From: Bacilli bacterium
GTDB lineage: Bacteria > Bacillota_I > Bacilli_A > RF39 > UBA660
Direction: 5' to 3'
Assembly (NCBI GenBank): GCA_016302935.1
Contig: JAEDMO010000008.1
Location: 1-24,525 of the forward strand
Length of the DNA stretch: 24,525 nucleotides
Below are positions 14,768-22,310 of this stretch, piece after piece (the stretch's first letter is position 1; each line of letters opens with the position of its first letter). Both the position numbers and the translations under genes were made by a program. The notes beneath the pieces were generated by a model that was not told the origin of the DNA, ran no database searches, and saw nothing but the letters and a program-made list of their open reading frames with translations.

Positions 14768-14815
14768 TTTACATCCCATTTTTTAAATAGTATAATATAA
14801 ATAAAAGTTGGTGAT
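14768..14815 (+). promoter_or_regulatory. Sigma-A promoter and ribosome site of the tseB-like-dnaD-nth operon
   Basis: TTTACA (14768-14773), 17 bases, TATAAT (14791-14796): 11 of 12 consensus positions. GGTGAT (14810-14815) follows 13 bases after the -10 and 6 bases before ATG 14822. This is the best-matching sigma-A promoter in the window. Confidence 0.8.
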
Positions 14816-14821
14816 CTATAT

Positions 14822-15214
14822 ATGAAAAAACTTATCTTATCTATTCTTGCCATTCCGTTAATTATTTTTATATATATAAATATAATCACCATAAACAATA
14901 ACAACTATAAAATAAAAAACACTAGCATAATTAAAGAAAAACTATCACTAAACAATATAACAACCTACAATTACTATGATTACACTTATACTGTCATTAC
15001 CAAAGATGAAGTAATAGTAGTAAATGATAAATACGAAATAATTATTCGTGAATCATTAGATAAAATAACCATTGATAACTGTTTTTTAATATATAAAAAT
15101 AACAATCTTACCTGTGAAGAAAAAGAATATAAAAATAACAAAATAATATATAAATACTATAATGCTCTAACTAGTGAGTTAATATCCAGTATAGAAATTA
15201 AGGAGGGTTTATAA
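14822..15214 (+). CDS. Putative TseB/YpmB-like membrane-anchored protein (DUF5590-like)
   Basis: A 130-residue protein with one N-terminal membrane helix (about 4-24) and an extracytoplasmic remainder. In B. subtilis YpmB (TseB), which modulates the elongation penicillin-binding protein PBP2A, is encoded in the cluster just upstream of dnaD. The layout here agrees: a first strand pair (YDYTYTVITKDEVIVVNDKY, 52-71) and a final segment, KIIYKYYNALTSELISSI (106-123), resembling the YxYxDxxTGxxLxxI ending of that domain. Similarity is by pattern and position only. One of the two repeat halves seems shortened compared with YpmB (about 160 residues). It shares a single base with dnaD (TAATG), so it is the first gene of the operon. 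Alternative: an unrelated single-pass protein. Confidence 0.6.
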   Translation: MKKLILSILAIPLIIFIYINIITINNNNYKIKNTSIIKEKLSLNNITTYNYYDYTYTVITKDEVIVVNDKYEIIIRESLDKITIDNCFLIYKNNNLTCEEKEYKNNKIIYKYYNALTSELISSIEIKEGL

Positions 15215-15861
15215 TGCCAACAGAAATACTAAACAAAGTGATTAAAGAAAAAACATATAATGTTCCTAGTTTTATTTTAAAAAATTACGAAAAATTAAAT
15301 TTAACAGCTGAAGAAGTTTTAGTACTAATTGTGTTATATAATCACTATGGTAAGATATCCTACGATATCAATAAGCTATTAGAAGAAATCAATTTAGAAA
15401 AATATAAACTTATGCAATTAATATCCAGTTTAGAAGAAAAAAAAATTATCAGTATCGATTTAATAACAAACTCCAAAGGTTTAAAAGAAGAATATATTAG
15501 TTTAGAATTACTATATGATAAAATTGTTAATATTTATCTAGATGTTAAAGAAGAAACAAATGAGAGTGCTGATATATATTCGGCTTTTGAAAAAGAATTA
15601 GGTAGAACACTATCACCAATGGAGTACGAAATAATAAAAGGGTGGGTTATGGATAAATTTAGTGACGAATTGATTATCCTAGCTTTAAAAGAAGCAGTTT
15701 ATAATGGAGTAAATAATCTAAGGTATATCGATAAAGTTTTATATGGATGGCGCAAAAAAAATATAAAAAATAAACAGGACATAATCAAAGATAAAGAAAA
15801 ATTTAAAAATCGCCAAAAAGAAAACGTTGAAGTCTTTGATTATAATTGGTTAGATGAATAA
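15214..15861 (+). CDS. dnaD: DnaD family primosomal / replication initiation protein
   Basis: DnaD works with DnaB and DnaI to remodel the origin and load the replicative helicase in Bacilli. The 215-residue protein has an N-terminal winged-helix domain (about 15-105). A DDBH2 domain follows (about 120-190), with MEYEIIKGWVMDKFSDELI and the signature Y171-I-D-K-V-L-Y-G-W179. The basic C-terminal tail (180-205) is the expected DNA-binding segment. AGGAGGG lies 7 bases before ATG 15214, and the start overlaps the upstream stop by one base. The gene order dnaD-nth is conserved with B. subtilis. It overlaps nth by 8 bases. Confidence 0.95.
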   Translation: MPTEILNKVIKEKTYNVPSFILKNYEKLNLTAEEVLVLIVLYNHYGKISYDINKLLEEINLEKYKLMQLISSLEEKKIISIDLITNSKGLKEEYISLELLYDKIVNIYLDVKEETNESADIYSAFEKELGRTLSPMEYEIIKGWVMDKFSDELIILALKEAVYNGVNNLRYIDKVLYGWRKKNIKNKQDIIKDKEKFKNRQKENVEVFDYNWLDE

Positions 15862-16486
15862 AATACTATCATATTTAGATGAATTGTTCCCAAATCCTAA
15901 ATGTGAACTTAATTATACCAAAGATTATGAATTGTTAATTGCAGTTATGTTAAGTGCTCAAACAACTGACAAAAAGGTAAATAAAGTTACTGAAATATTA
16001 TTTAATAAATATCCTACTATAAATGACCTAAAAGATGCCAAAATCACCGACATAGAAGATATTATTAAAGAAATAGGAACCTATCATAAAAAAGCTAAAT
16101 TTGTAAAAGAAATAGCACAAATTCTTTATAATAATAATGAAATCATTCCTAAAGATAGAAAATTTATTGAAAAATTACCGGGTGTTGGACATAAAACAGC
16201 CAATGTCTTTTTATCTGAAATATATAATGAACCCTGTATCGCTGTTGATACCCACGTAGCAAGAGTAAGCAAAAGATTGCACCTAGCTAATTCCCACGAT
16301 GATGTTGTTAAAATTGAAAAAAAACTTATGAAAAAAATTCCTAAAGATAGATGGAGTAAGACCCATCACCAATTAGTATTATTCGGTCGTTACCATTGCA
16401 AAGCCATTAATCCAAATTGTACTAATTGCAAACTATATGATATATGTATAGAAAAAAAGAAAACTATTTTTAAAGGTGAACCCTAA
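15854..16486 (+). CDS. nth: Endonuclease III (DNA glycosylase/AP lyase)
   Basis: Nth removes oxidised pyrimidines and cuts the abasic site in base-excision repair. The 210 residues contain the helix-hairpin-helix LPGVGHKTAN (108-117) with catalytic lysine K114. The catalytic aspartate is D132 in VDTHVARVS. A complete 4Fe-4S cluster motif, C182-x6-C189-x2-C192-x5-C198, lies near the end. ATG 15854 is inside the last codons of dnaD (8-base overlap), so it is co-translated with dnaD. No ypoC follows as it does in B. subtilis; the operon ends at a terminator shared with convergent ponA. Confidence 0.97.
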   Translation: MNKILSYLDELFPNPKCELNYTKDYELLIAVMLSAQTTDKKVNKVTEILFNKYPTINDLKDAKITDIEDIIKEIGTYHKKAKFVKEIAQILYNNNEIIPKDRKFIEKLPGVGHKTANVFLSEIYNEPCIAVDTHVARVSKRLHLANSHDDVVKIEKKLMKKIPKDRWSKTHHQLVLFGRYHCKAINPNCTNCKLYDICIEKKKTIFKGEP

Positions 16487-16501
16487 ATAGTTTTCTTTTT
16501 T
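16452..16501. terminator. Bidirectional terminator between nth and ponA
   Basis: GAAAACTATTT (16459-16469) pairs with AAATAGTTTTC (16485-16495); AAAA and TTTT extend the stem. T run follows on the plus strand (16496-16501), and the A run at 16452-16458 gives a T run on the minus strand. It overlaps the end of both genes. Confidence 0.85.
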
Positions 16502-19325
16502 ATTTAACATTAATTGTCAATGTAAATTTATCAACATAATCATTATACTTAACTGAATATTGCACTCTATATGTTCCAGAACTTGATGTATTAATCAATT
16601 TACTAATTGGATTACTACTAGTAACTGTTGTCGTACTAGTACCATGTTTAACAACTGCTGAAATTGTAGCTTTATCAGTAACATCAACATCATTATAAGT
16701 AATAACAATAGGTTTATCTTGCTCTACGAAAGTAGAACCTATATTAATATTAATAACTTTCGATTTAACACTATCACCATAAAACTTAACAGCTAAACCG
16801 GCAGGAGTAACAGTAGTACCAGGTGTATTAGAGATAGTAACCGGTACTTCTACTCCTGTGCTAGAGTTACTTTTAAACTTATAGTATTCAGCTTTAACTA
16901 CCAATGTAATAGTACCATTCGTACCACTAGGAACTACATAAGTATAATTATTGTCAGTTACAAAATCTAAAGCCATAAGATTACCGCTAGCATCTTTTTT
17001 ATAAATACCAAAACCAAATTCGCCTAAAACACTATCATTATATAATTTTCTTTCACTAACAAACACACTTGTACTATTTCCAAATACTGATTGTGAAAAA
17101 TAATTATTTAAATAAGCATCCGTTAATATCTTTGGTTCTTGATAATCCCAATTAAGCCTAATTTTACCATTAGAAATGCTATAATCGTAACGAATGTTAG
17201 TAACATTATCAAATTGAGCAAATCTTGGTGATACCTCCGTCGGCTCAGTACCCTTAATAAATACTTCCTTAGTTATTAAATCACTTGGAGTATATGCACT
17301 AGGTAACATTGCAGGCCAAGTACCTTTTTCTACATCCACACTTACAACAGTACCAGGTACTTTAAAAGTTTTAGAAGTCTTAGGAATATATTTCATAACC
17401 GCTCTCATAATATTTTCCTTTTGAGTATTATAACCGCTTCTACTATGTTGATATTCCTTAGATGCTCTTTCATAACCATACCACAAAGCAATAGAATGTT
17501 CAGGGGTATAAGCTACAGTCCACAAATCATTAATACTAGAAGATAGTCCCTTTTCTTTAACATATTCCTTACTATAATTAGAAGTACCAGTCTTAGCAGC
17601 AACTTGCACTCCAGAGAGTTTAGCACCACCATTAAAACCATTATTAACAGCATAAACTAACATGTTATTCATTAAATATGCAGTAGCTTCAGACATAACT
17701 CTATTTTTTTGATGCTTATATTCAAAAACCTCACCAGTAGATCTTATTTCAATTTTAGTAATTGTATATGGTTCAATATAATATCCACCGTTAGCAAAAG
17801 AAGCATAAGCAACAGCTATTTGCAAAGGAGAAACTCCAGTAAAACCACCTATAGCATGTGCTTCGTGTAGAAAACCATTTTCTACTTCTGGTTCTATACC
17901 CAAACTAGTTACAAATTCTAAGATCTTAGATTTATTTAAACTTTGAAAAGCTTTCAAAGCAGGAATATTTCTAGATACAGCTAAAGCCGATTTCATTGTC
18001 ATTAAACCACTATATTTATTATCCCAGTTATTAACTTCCGGTCCATTAGTATAAGACCATTTTTCATCGGTGAACAATTGATAAGTAGACCAATTTTCAA
18101 ATTCAATTCCAGGAGCATAGTCAAATAGTGGTTTAGCAGTCGATCCTGGTTGTCTTCTTGCTTGAGTAGCAAAGTTAAAACTTTGAGATGTAGTTCTATT
18201 TCTACCAGCCCCAATGGCAATAACTGCTCCAGTATTAACATCAGTAACAGCAATACCTGCTTGAACAACATCATCTTTCCATTTAACTGTCTCACCAGCT
18301 AAAGCTTTATTAATACCATCTTGTACATCAATATTTAAAGTAGTATATATTTTCATCGGTGTTACATAAGGATCTAGCCCAGTCAATTTAATAGCCTCTT
18401 CATATACCGTACGAGAAAAGCCATAATATTGATCTAACTCTTTACCACCATCACCCGAAAGAAGACTTTCAACGGGAATACTCTTAGCAATATCTGCCTC
18501 TTCCTTAGTAATATAACCGTGCCTTACCATCAAATTAAGTACAGTATTTCTTCTTGTCTCAGCTTTTTCTGGATAAACATAAGGATTGTACCCATTAGGA
18601 GATTGAAATAATCCAACTAACAAAGCAGCTTCTGTCAAAGAAAGATCTCTAGCAGATTTACCAAAGTAATATTGACTACCTTGTTCAACCCCATAATTAG
18701 TTTCCCCCATACAGTTATCATTTAAATAAAATTCAATAATCTCTTGTTTAGTATAATTTTTTTCTATTTGAAAAACTGATACATAAATATCTCTAAATTT
18801 TCTAATAATTCCCTTAATTCCGTGACTAGTAGTATCGGTAAAATTATTTTTAGAAACCTGCATTGTCAAAGTGGAAGCCCCACCTGCATCTTTCCCTAAA
18901 AGTTGCAAAGCAGAAGCTTTTAAAAATCTCGCCAAGTCAACTCCATTATGTTGAAAAAATCTTGAATCTTCAGTAGCAATCAAAGCATCTACTAAAACTT
19001 GAGGAAATTCATCATAAGAAATTTTTTCCCTTTTTTGAAGAATATCATCGGTCATTACTCCCAATGTAGTAAATTCATTACCCTTATTGTCATACATAAT
19101 GGTAGATTCAGACTGTGATAACTTATCAGGAACAAAGTCATCAGTCGTTAAAACAATATAAGCACAAAAAGCTGTAAACGCTAAAATCATAAAAATAGCT
19201 AAAATAAGAAGTACAATAACTATCTTTTTCCATAAGCATTTATCCCTAAACCATTTAAATTTAGATTCCCCGCCTTTTTTCTTTGCAGATTTCTTAACAC
19301 CATTTTTTTTCTTTTTTAATTTCAT
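16500..19325 (-). CDS. ponA: Class A penicillin-binding protein 1A (bifunctional glycosyltransferase/transpeptidase)
   Basis: This membrane-bound enzyme polymerises glycan strands from lipid II and cross-links the peptides. The 941 residues begin with a lysine-rich cytoplasmic tail and a membrane helix (34-59). The GT51 domain has E119-D-S-R-F-F-Q-H and GGASTLTMQVSKN (148-160). The transpeptidase motifs are S395-T-A-K398, S451-R-N453 and K578-T-G580. Beyond about 660 is a long C-terminal extension: one fibronectin-III-like region (about 705-835) and one Ig-like region (about 845-941, ending GTYRVQYSVKYNDYVDKFTL). It probably contacts wall or partners. AGGAGG precedes ATG 19325, nine bases after recU, the recU-ponA pair known from B. 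subtilis. Convergent with nth. Confidence 0.96.
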   Translation of the reverse strand: MKLKKKKNGVKKSAKKKGGESKFKWFRDKCLWKKIVIVLLILAIFMILAFTAFCAYIVLTTDDFVPDKLSQSESTIMYDNKGNEFTTLGVMTDDILQKREKISYDEFPQVLVDALIATEDSRFFQHNGVDLARFLKASALQLLGKDAGGASTLTMQVSKNNFTDTTSHGIKGIIRKFRDIYVSVFQIEKNYTKQEIIEFYLNDNCMGETNYGVEQGSQYYFGKSARDLSLTEAALLVGLFQSPNGYNPYVYPEKAETRRNTVLNLMVRHGYITKEEADIAKSIPVESLLSGDGGKELDQYYGFSRTVYEEAIKLTGLDPYVTPMKIYTTLNIDVQDGINKALAGETVKWKDDVVQAGIAVTDVNTGAVIAIGAGRNRTTSQSFNFATQARRQPGSTAKPLFDYAPGIEFENWSTYQLFTDEKWSYTNGPEVNNWDNKYSGLMTMKSALAVSRNIPALKAFQSLNKSKILEFVTSLGIEPEVENGFLHEAHAIGGFTGVSPLQIAVAYASFANGGYYIEPYTITKIEIRSTGEVFEYKHQKNRVMSEATAYLMNNMLVYAVNNGFNGGAKLSGVQVAAKTGTSNYSKEYVKEKGLSSSINDLWTVAYTPEHSIALWYGYERASKEYQHSRSGYNTQKENIMRAVMKYIPKTSKTFKVPGTVVSVDVEKGTWPAMLPSAYTPSDLITKEVFIKGTEPTEVSPRFAQFDNVTNIRYDYSISNGKIRLNWDYQEPKILTDAYLNNYFSQSVFGNSTSVFVSERKLYNDSVLGEFGFGIYKKDASGNLMALDFVTDNNYTYVVPSGTNGTITLVVKAEYYKFKSNSSTGVEVPVTISNTPGTTVTPAGLAVKFYGDSVKSKVININIGSTFVEQDKPIVITYNDVDVTDKATISAVVKHGTSTTTVTSSNPISKLINTSSSGTYRVQYSVKYNDYVDKFTLTINVK

Positions 19326-19334
19326 TTTTTCCTC

Positions 19335-19895
19335 CTACTTACTAAGATAAAGATCTATTGCATCCAAATAATCTAACCTAGGTGAATATTTAAGTTCAAC
19401 CAAATATCCCTTTTCCACAAAATACTCATATGGAATAGACTTTCTATCGTTATTATCTATAAATTCTAACAATTCATTTCCAAATAAAACATAATTCTTC
19501 CCTAACAAATTAAATCTAACTATAATAAAACTAATACCACCAAGCTTAAGAACTCTTCTGATATGCTCAAGTTGGTGTTTATGAATATTTGAAAGTGGAA
19601 AACTAGTTTTACTATTACATTCCTTAGCATCAAAATCTAAATAACAAGACTTATATACCCCACAGTAATCCAAAGTTGATGGCTTTTCAAAAAAAGCCTC
19701 CGTTATTTTAGATGTTTTACTATTAGGATATACAACCTTAACTATTTTAATTGGTGTAGGCTTTTTATATATTAAGGCTCTATCAATATTACGATAATAC
19801 TCATTTGTAATATTAATATCTTCTTCTAACAAAAGCCCCTTATTAGCATAAGTGACATAGTTGTTCTTTTTTTTTGTAAGAGCACTTAATTTCAC
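19335..19895 (-). CDS. recU: Holliday junction resolvase RecU
   Basis: RecU cuts Holliday junctions in recombination and chromosome segregation in Firmicutes. The 186 residues align along their length with B. subtilis RecU (206): YANKGLLLEEDINITNEYY (16-34), ALIYKKPTPIKIVKVVYP (40-57), STLDYCGVYKSCYLDFDAKE (73-92), KTSFPLSNIHKHQLEH (96-111). It lacks most of the N-terminal extension. In the catalytic FEAKE motif the glutamate is aspartate here (D89); D76 and K91 are kept. The start is GTG 19895: AGGTGAT lies 5 bases upstream on the minus strand, and the nearby ATG is in another frame. First gene of the recU-ponA operon. Confidence 0.93.
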   Translation of the reverse strand: MKLSALTKKKNNYVTYANKGLLLEEDINITNEYYRNIDRALIYKKPTPIKIVKVVYPNSKTSKITEAFFEKPSTLDYCGVYKSCYLDFDAKECNSKTSFPLSNIHKHQLEHIRRVLKLGGISFIIVRFNLLGKNYVLFGNELLEFIDNNDRKSIPYEYFVEKGYLVELKYSPRLDYLDAIDLYLSK

Positions 19896-19900
19896 AAACC

Positions 19901-19919
19901 ATCACCTTACTTAATTATA
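19901..19919 (-). promoter_or_regulatory. Compact promoter/ribosome-site module of recU
   Basis: On the minus strand: TATAAT (19919-19914), 7 bases, GGTGAT (19906-19901), 5 bases, GTG 19895. The -35 position (19942-19937, TAGTAA) is poor and lies within an inverted repeat. Predicted leader about 12 bases. Confidence 0.55.
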
Positions 19920-19926
19920 CTACAAA

Positions 19927-19956
19927 ATAACAAAAATTACTATCTATTTTTGTTAT
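19927..19956. repeat. Perfect 11-base inverted repeat upstream of recU
   Basis: ATAACAAAAAT (19927-19937) and ATTTTTGTTAT (19946-19956) are exact inverse complements, separated by 8 bases. It overlaps the expected -35 region of recU and is not followed by a T run suited to termination. Candidate operator or DNA structure; it does not match the LexA box of Gram-positive bacteria. Confidence 0.65.
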
Positions 19957-19959
19957 CAT

Positions 19960-19987
19960 TTGTCGAAACACCAGCATCGAATATAAA
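19960..19987 (+). promoter_or_regulatory. Possible promoter of the 36-codon ORF
   Basis: TTGTCG (19960-19965), 16 bases, TATAAA (19982-19987). The start would be near 19994, about 25 bases before ATG 20019, keeping the ribosome site intact. A perfect TATAAT at 20000-20005 is nearer but would start transcription within the ribosome site. Confidence 0.4.
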
Positions 19988-20018
19988 ATAGTGTTAAATT
20001 ATAATAAAGGAGGTAATT

Positions 20019-20129
20019 ATGCCACAAAACTATTTATTAGATGAAATGTTTGAAGAAATATTTGAAGACATAACATATATTAAAGTTTATAGTGCTATAC
20101 TATTAAACAATAACACTAAGAAAATTTAA
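20019..20129 (+). CDS. Small acidic protein, 36 residues, unrecognised
   Basis: The ORF (MPQNYLLDEMFEEIFEDI..., ending NNTKKI) starts five bases after a full GGAGG within AAAGGAGGT (20006-20014). This is one of the best ribosome sites in the window, and it has a candidate promoter upstream. The first half is acidic and amphipathic (YLLDEMFEEIFEDITYI); the second half (YIKVYSAILL) is more hydrophobic, with a basic tail. There is no signal peptide or known motif. It stands alone between divergent recU and glyA. The main reason to believe it is the ribosome site; the length is too short for compositional proof. It could also be a leader peptide, but no terminator hairpin lies between it and glyA. 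Confidence 0.5.
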   Translation: MPQNYLLDEMFEEIFEDITYIKVYSAILLNNNTKKI

Positions 20130-20167
20130 CCAAATTACAAAATATAGTGTATAATAAAATTGGTGAT
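20126..20167 (+). promoter_or_regulatory. Compact promoter/ribosome-site module of glyA
   Basis: TTAACC (20126-20131), 18 bases, TATAAT (20150-20155), then 6 bases, GGTGAT (20162-20167), 4 bases, ATG 20172. Predicted leader about 10 bases. No glycine or folate riboswitch fits in the space. Confidence 0.6.
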
Positions 20168-20171
20168 ATTT

Positions 20172-21386
20172 ATGGACACAATAATAACAAAAGCTCTTAT
20201 CAAAGAGCAAAAAAGACAAAAAAACAATATTGAACTAATAGCATCTGAAAATTTTGCTTCAAAAGATATACTAAAATTACAAGGATCAATATTTCAAAAC
20301 AAATACGCAGAAGGTTATCCCAATAATAGATATTATGGAGGATGCGAAAATGTTGATACAGTAGAACTACTAGCAATAGAATATGCCAAAAAAATATTTG
20401 GATGCAATTATGCCAACGTTCAACCACATTCAGGTAGCAATGCTAACTTAATAGCGTATAACGCCCTTTTAAATAGTGGTGATAAAATTATGGGGCTAGA
20501 TTTAAGCTGTGGGGGACACCTAACTCACGGTAGCAAAGTTAATTTTAGTGGTCATAATTTTTGCGTCGTTAATTACTACGTTGATGAAAAAACCGGTCTT
20601 TTGGACTATGAAGCCATAAGAGAAATTGCTAAAGAAGAAAAACCAAAATTAATTGTAGCCGGTGCCAGTGCCTACCCAAGAAGAATAGATTTTGCAAAAT
20701 TTCGTTCTATCGCCGATGAAGTAGGGGCTTACCTAATGGTCGATATGGCCCATATTGCTGGATTAGTAGCTACTGGTAATCATCCATCTCCATTTCCTTA
20801 TGCTGACATTGTAACATCAACTACACATAAAACACTAAGAGGTCCTCGTGGAGGTTTTATCCTAACCAATAATGAAGAAATAGCCAAAAAAATAGATAAA
20901 ACAACATTTCCATATATTCAAGGAGGACCACTCATGCATACCATCGCGGCCAAAGCCCAATGTTTCTATGAAGCCCTAAGCGAAGATTTTAAAAAATATC
21001 AAAACCAAGTAATTAAAAACGCTCAAATCCTAGCAAACACTCTAAAAGAAGAAGGAATAAAACTTATAACAGATGGTACTGATAACCATCTACTGCTTCT
21101 AGATGTAAAATCATCCTTAAATATATCGGGACAAGAAGCAGAAACCGTTCTAAGCAAAATTAACATAACCGTAAACAAAAATAGCATTCCATTTGATAAA
21201 GAAAAACCAAAAGTTACCAGTGGAATTAGAATTGGAACAGCAGCGATGACTACCTTAGGCTTCAAAGAAGAACAATTTAAACAAGTAGCCCAAATAATAT
21301 CGTTATCGCTAAAAAACAAAGAAGATAAAAAAATACAAACCAAATTAAAAAAAGACGTTAAAAAACTAATGGAGGGGGTAAAGTGA
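20172..21386 (+). CDS. glyA: Serine hydroxymethyltransferase
   Basis: This PLP enzyme interconverts serine and glycine and loads tetrahydrofolate with a one-carbon unit. The 404 residues have the family length and hallmarks: IELIASENFAS (20-30), YAEGYPNNRYYGGCENVD (45-62), QPHSGSNAN (84-92), D191-M-A-H194-I-A-G-L and the PLP lysine K220 in STTHKTLRGPRGG. C-terminal SGIRIGTAAMTTLG is intact. A TTG at 20160 is in frame, but it lies before the GGTGAT ribosome site; ATG 20172 is the start. The stop overlaps the GTG of folD (GTGA), so the two one-carbon enzymes are translated together. Confidence 0.98.
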   Translation: MDTIITKALIKEQKRQKNNIELIASENFASKDILKLQGSIFQNKYAEGYPNNRYYGGCENVDTVELLAIEYAKKIFGCNYANVQPHSGSNANLIAYNALLNSGDKIMGLDLSCGGHLTHGSKVNFSGHNFCVVNYYVDEKTGLLDYEAIREIAKEEKPKLIVAGASAYPRRIDFAKFRSIADEVGAYLMVDMAHIAGLVATGNHPSPFPYADIVTSTTHKTLRGPRGGFILTNNEEIAKKIDKTTFPYIQGGPLMHTIAAKAQCFYEALSEDFKKYQNQVIKNAQILANTLKEEGIKLITDGTDNHLLLLDVKSSLNISGQEAETVLSKINITVNKNSIPFDKEKPKVTSGIRIGTAAMTTLGFKEEQFKQVAQIISLSLKNKEDKKIQTKLKKDVKKLMEGVK

Positions 21387-22213
21387 TTATATTAAACGGC
21401 AAAGAAGTAAGTAGGAAGATAAAAAACGAAATCAAAGAAAAAATACAAAAAGAAAATTTATCTCCCCTACTAGTGGTTATTAGGGTAGGGGATGACCCAG
21501 CTAGCGAAACATATGTAAAATCAAAAAACAAATCTTGCAACGAAGTAGGAATAAAATTTAAAGAGATTCACTTAAAAAAAGAAGAAAAAGAAGAAAATAT
21601 CATAAATATGATTAAATTATTAAATAATGATTCATCAGTTAGTGGTATATTAGTTCAATTACCACTTCCATCAAATCTAGATACCGATAAAATTATTAAT
21701 ACTATACTTCCAAGCAAGGATGTAGATGGTCTTACCAATACCAATAAATGTAGCCTCTTAAATAACAACCCCATTATAATTCCTTGTACTCCTAAAGGGA
21801 TACTCTACCTTTTGAAAGAATACCAAATACCCATAAAAGGAAAAAATATTGTCATCGTAGGAAGAAGTAAGCTAGTAGGTAGACCTCTAATTGACCTACT
21901 ACTAAATGAAAATGCTACAGTAACTATATGCCATAGTCACACAGAAAATATAAAAGAACACACTATAAATGCCGATATTTTAATCAGTGCTGTCGGCAAA
22001 AAACACATTATTAAAAGTGATATGATAAAAGAAAATGCAATTGTCATCGATGTTGGCATAAATAAAGAAAATGAAAAAATATATGGTGATGTTGAAGAAA
22101 GTGCCTATGATAAAGTATCATACATTACCCCAGTACCAGGAGGAATAGGACCAATGACAGTAGCAATGCTTTTACAAAACACAATACAGTGTTATATGAT
22201 AAACAAAAAATAA
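21383..22213 (+). CDS. folD: Bifunctional methylenetetrahydrofolate dehydrogenase/cyclohydrolase FolD
   Basis: FolD oxidises 5,10-methylene-THF, the product of GlyA, to 10-formyl-THF for purine and formyl-Met synthesis. The 276 residues carry the active-site pair Y44-x3-K48, VQLPLP (91-96, with Q92), DVDGL (113-117, with D115), PCTPKGI (134-140), the Rossmann VIVGRSKLVGRP (157-168) and PVPGGIGPMTVAML near the end. The start is GTG 21383 with GGAGGGGG (21371-21378) upstream; it overlaps the glyA stop by 4 bases. Length is normal. A terminator follows. There is no sign of a separate formyl-THF ligase here. Confidence 0.98.
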   Translation: MIILNGKEVSRKIKNEIKEKIQKENLSPLLVVIRVGDDPASETYVKSKNKSCNEVGIKFKEIHLKKEEKEENIINMIKLLNNDSSVSGILVQLPLPSNLDTDKIINTILPSKDVDGLTNTNKCSLLNNNPIIIPCTPKGILYLLKEYQIPIKGKNIVIVGRSKLVGRPLIDLLLNENATVTICHSHTENIKEHTINADILISAVGKKHIIKSDMIKENAIVIDVGINKENEKIYGDVEESAYDKVSYITPVPGGIGPMTVAMLLQNTIQCYMINKK

Positions 22214-22216
22214 TGT

Positions 22217-22247
22217 AACTATGCCAAAAACGCATAGTTTTTATTTA
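22217..22247 (+). terminator. Intrinsic terminator after glyA-folD
   Basis: AACTATGC (22217-22224) pairs perfectly with GCATAGTT (22232-22239) over a 7-base loop, followed by TTT-A-TTT. Confidence 0.85.
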
Positions 22248-22264
22248 ATAAATATTCTAAATTA

Positions 22265-22273
22265 TGATAAAAT
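22265..22273 (+). promoter_or_regulatory. Probable extended -10 promoter of the metal ATPase gene
   Basis: TGATAAAAT (22265-22273) fits TGnTAtaAT with one mismatch. No good -35. Leader about 30 bases, ending in AAAAAGGAG before ATG 22311. No clear metal-regulator operator was found. Confidence 0.4.
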
Positions 22274-22310
22274 ATAGATAACATAATTAAAAGAGAAAAA
22301 GGAGTAAAAT

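Noticed and set aside
19996..20014. TATAAT at 20000-20005 as promoter for the 36-codon ORF
   Set aside because: It ends two bases before AAGGAGG, so transcription from it would start inside or after the ribosome site.
20130..20171. Riboswitch or attenuator upstream of glyA
   Set aside because: The gap after the small ORF is about 40 bases and is filled by the promoter and ribosome site; there is no room for an aptamer and no hairpin with a T run.
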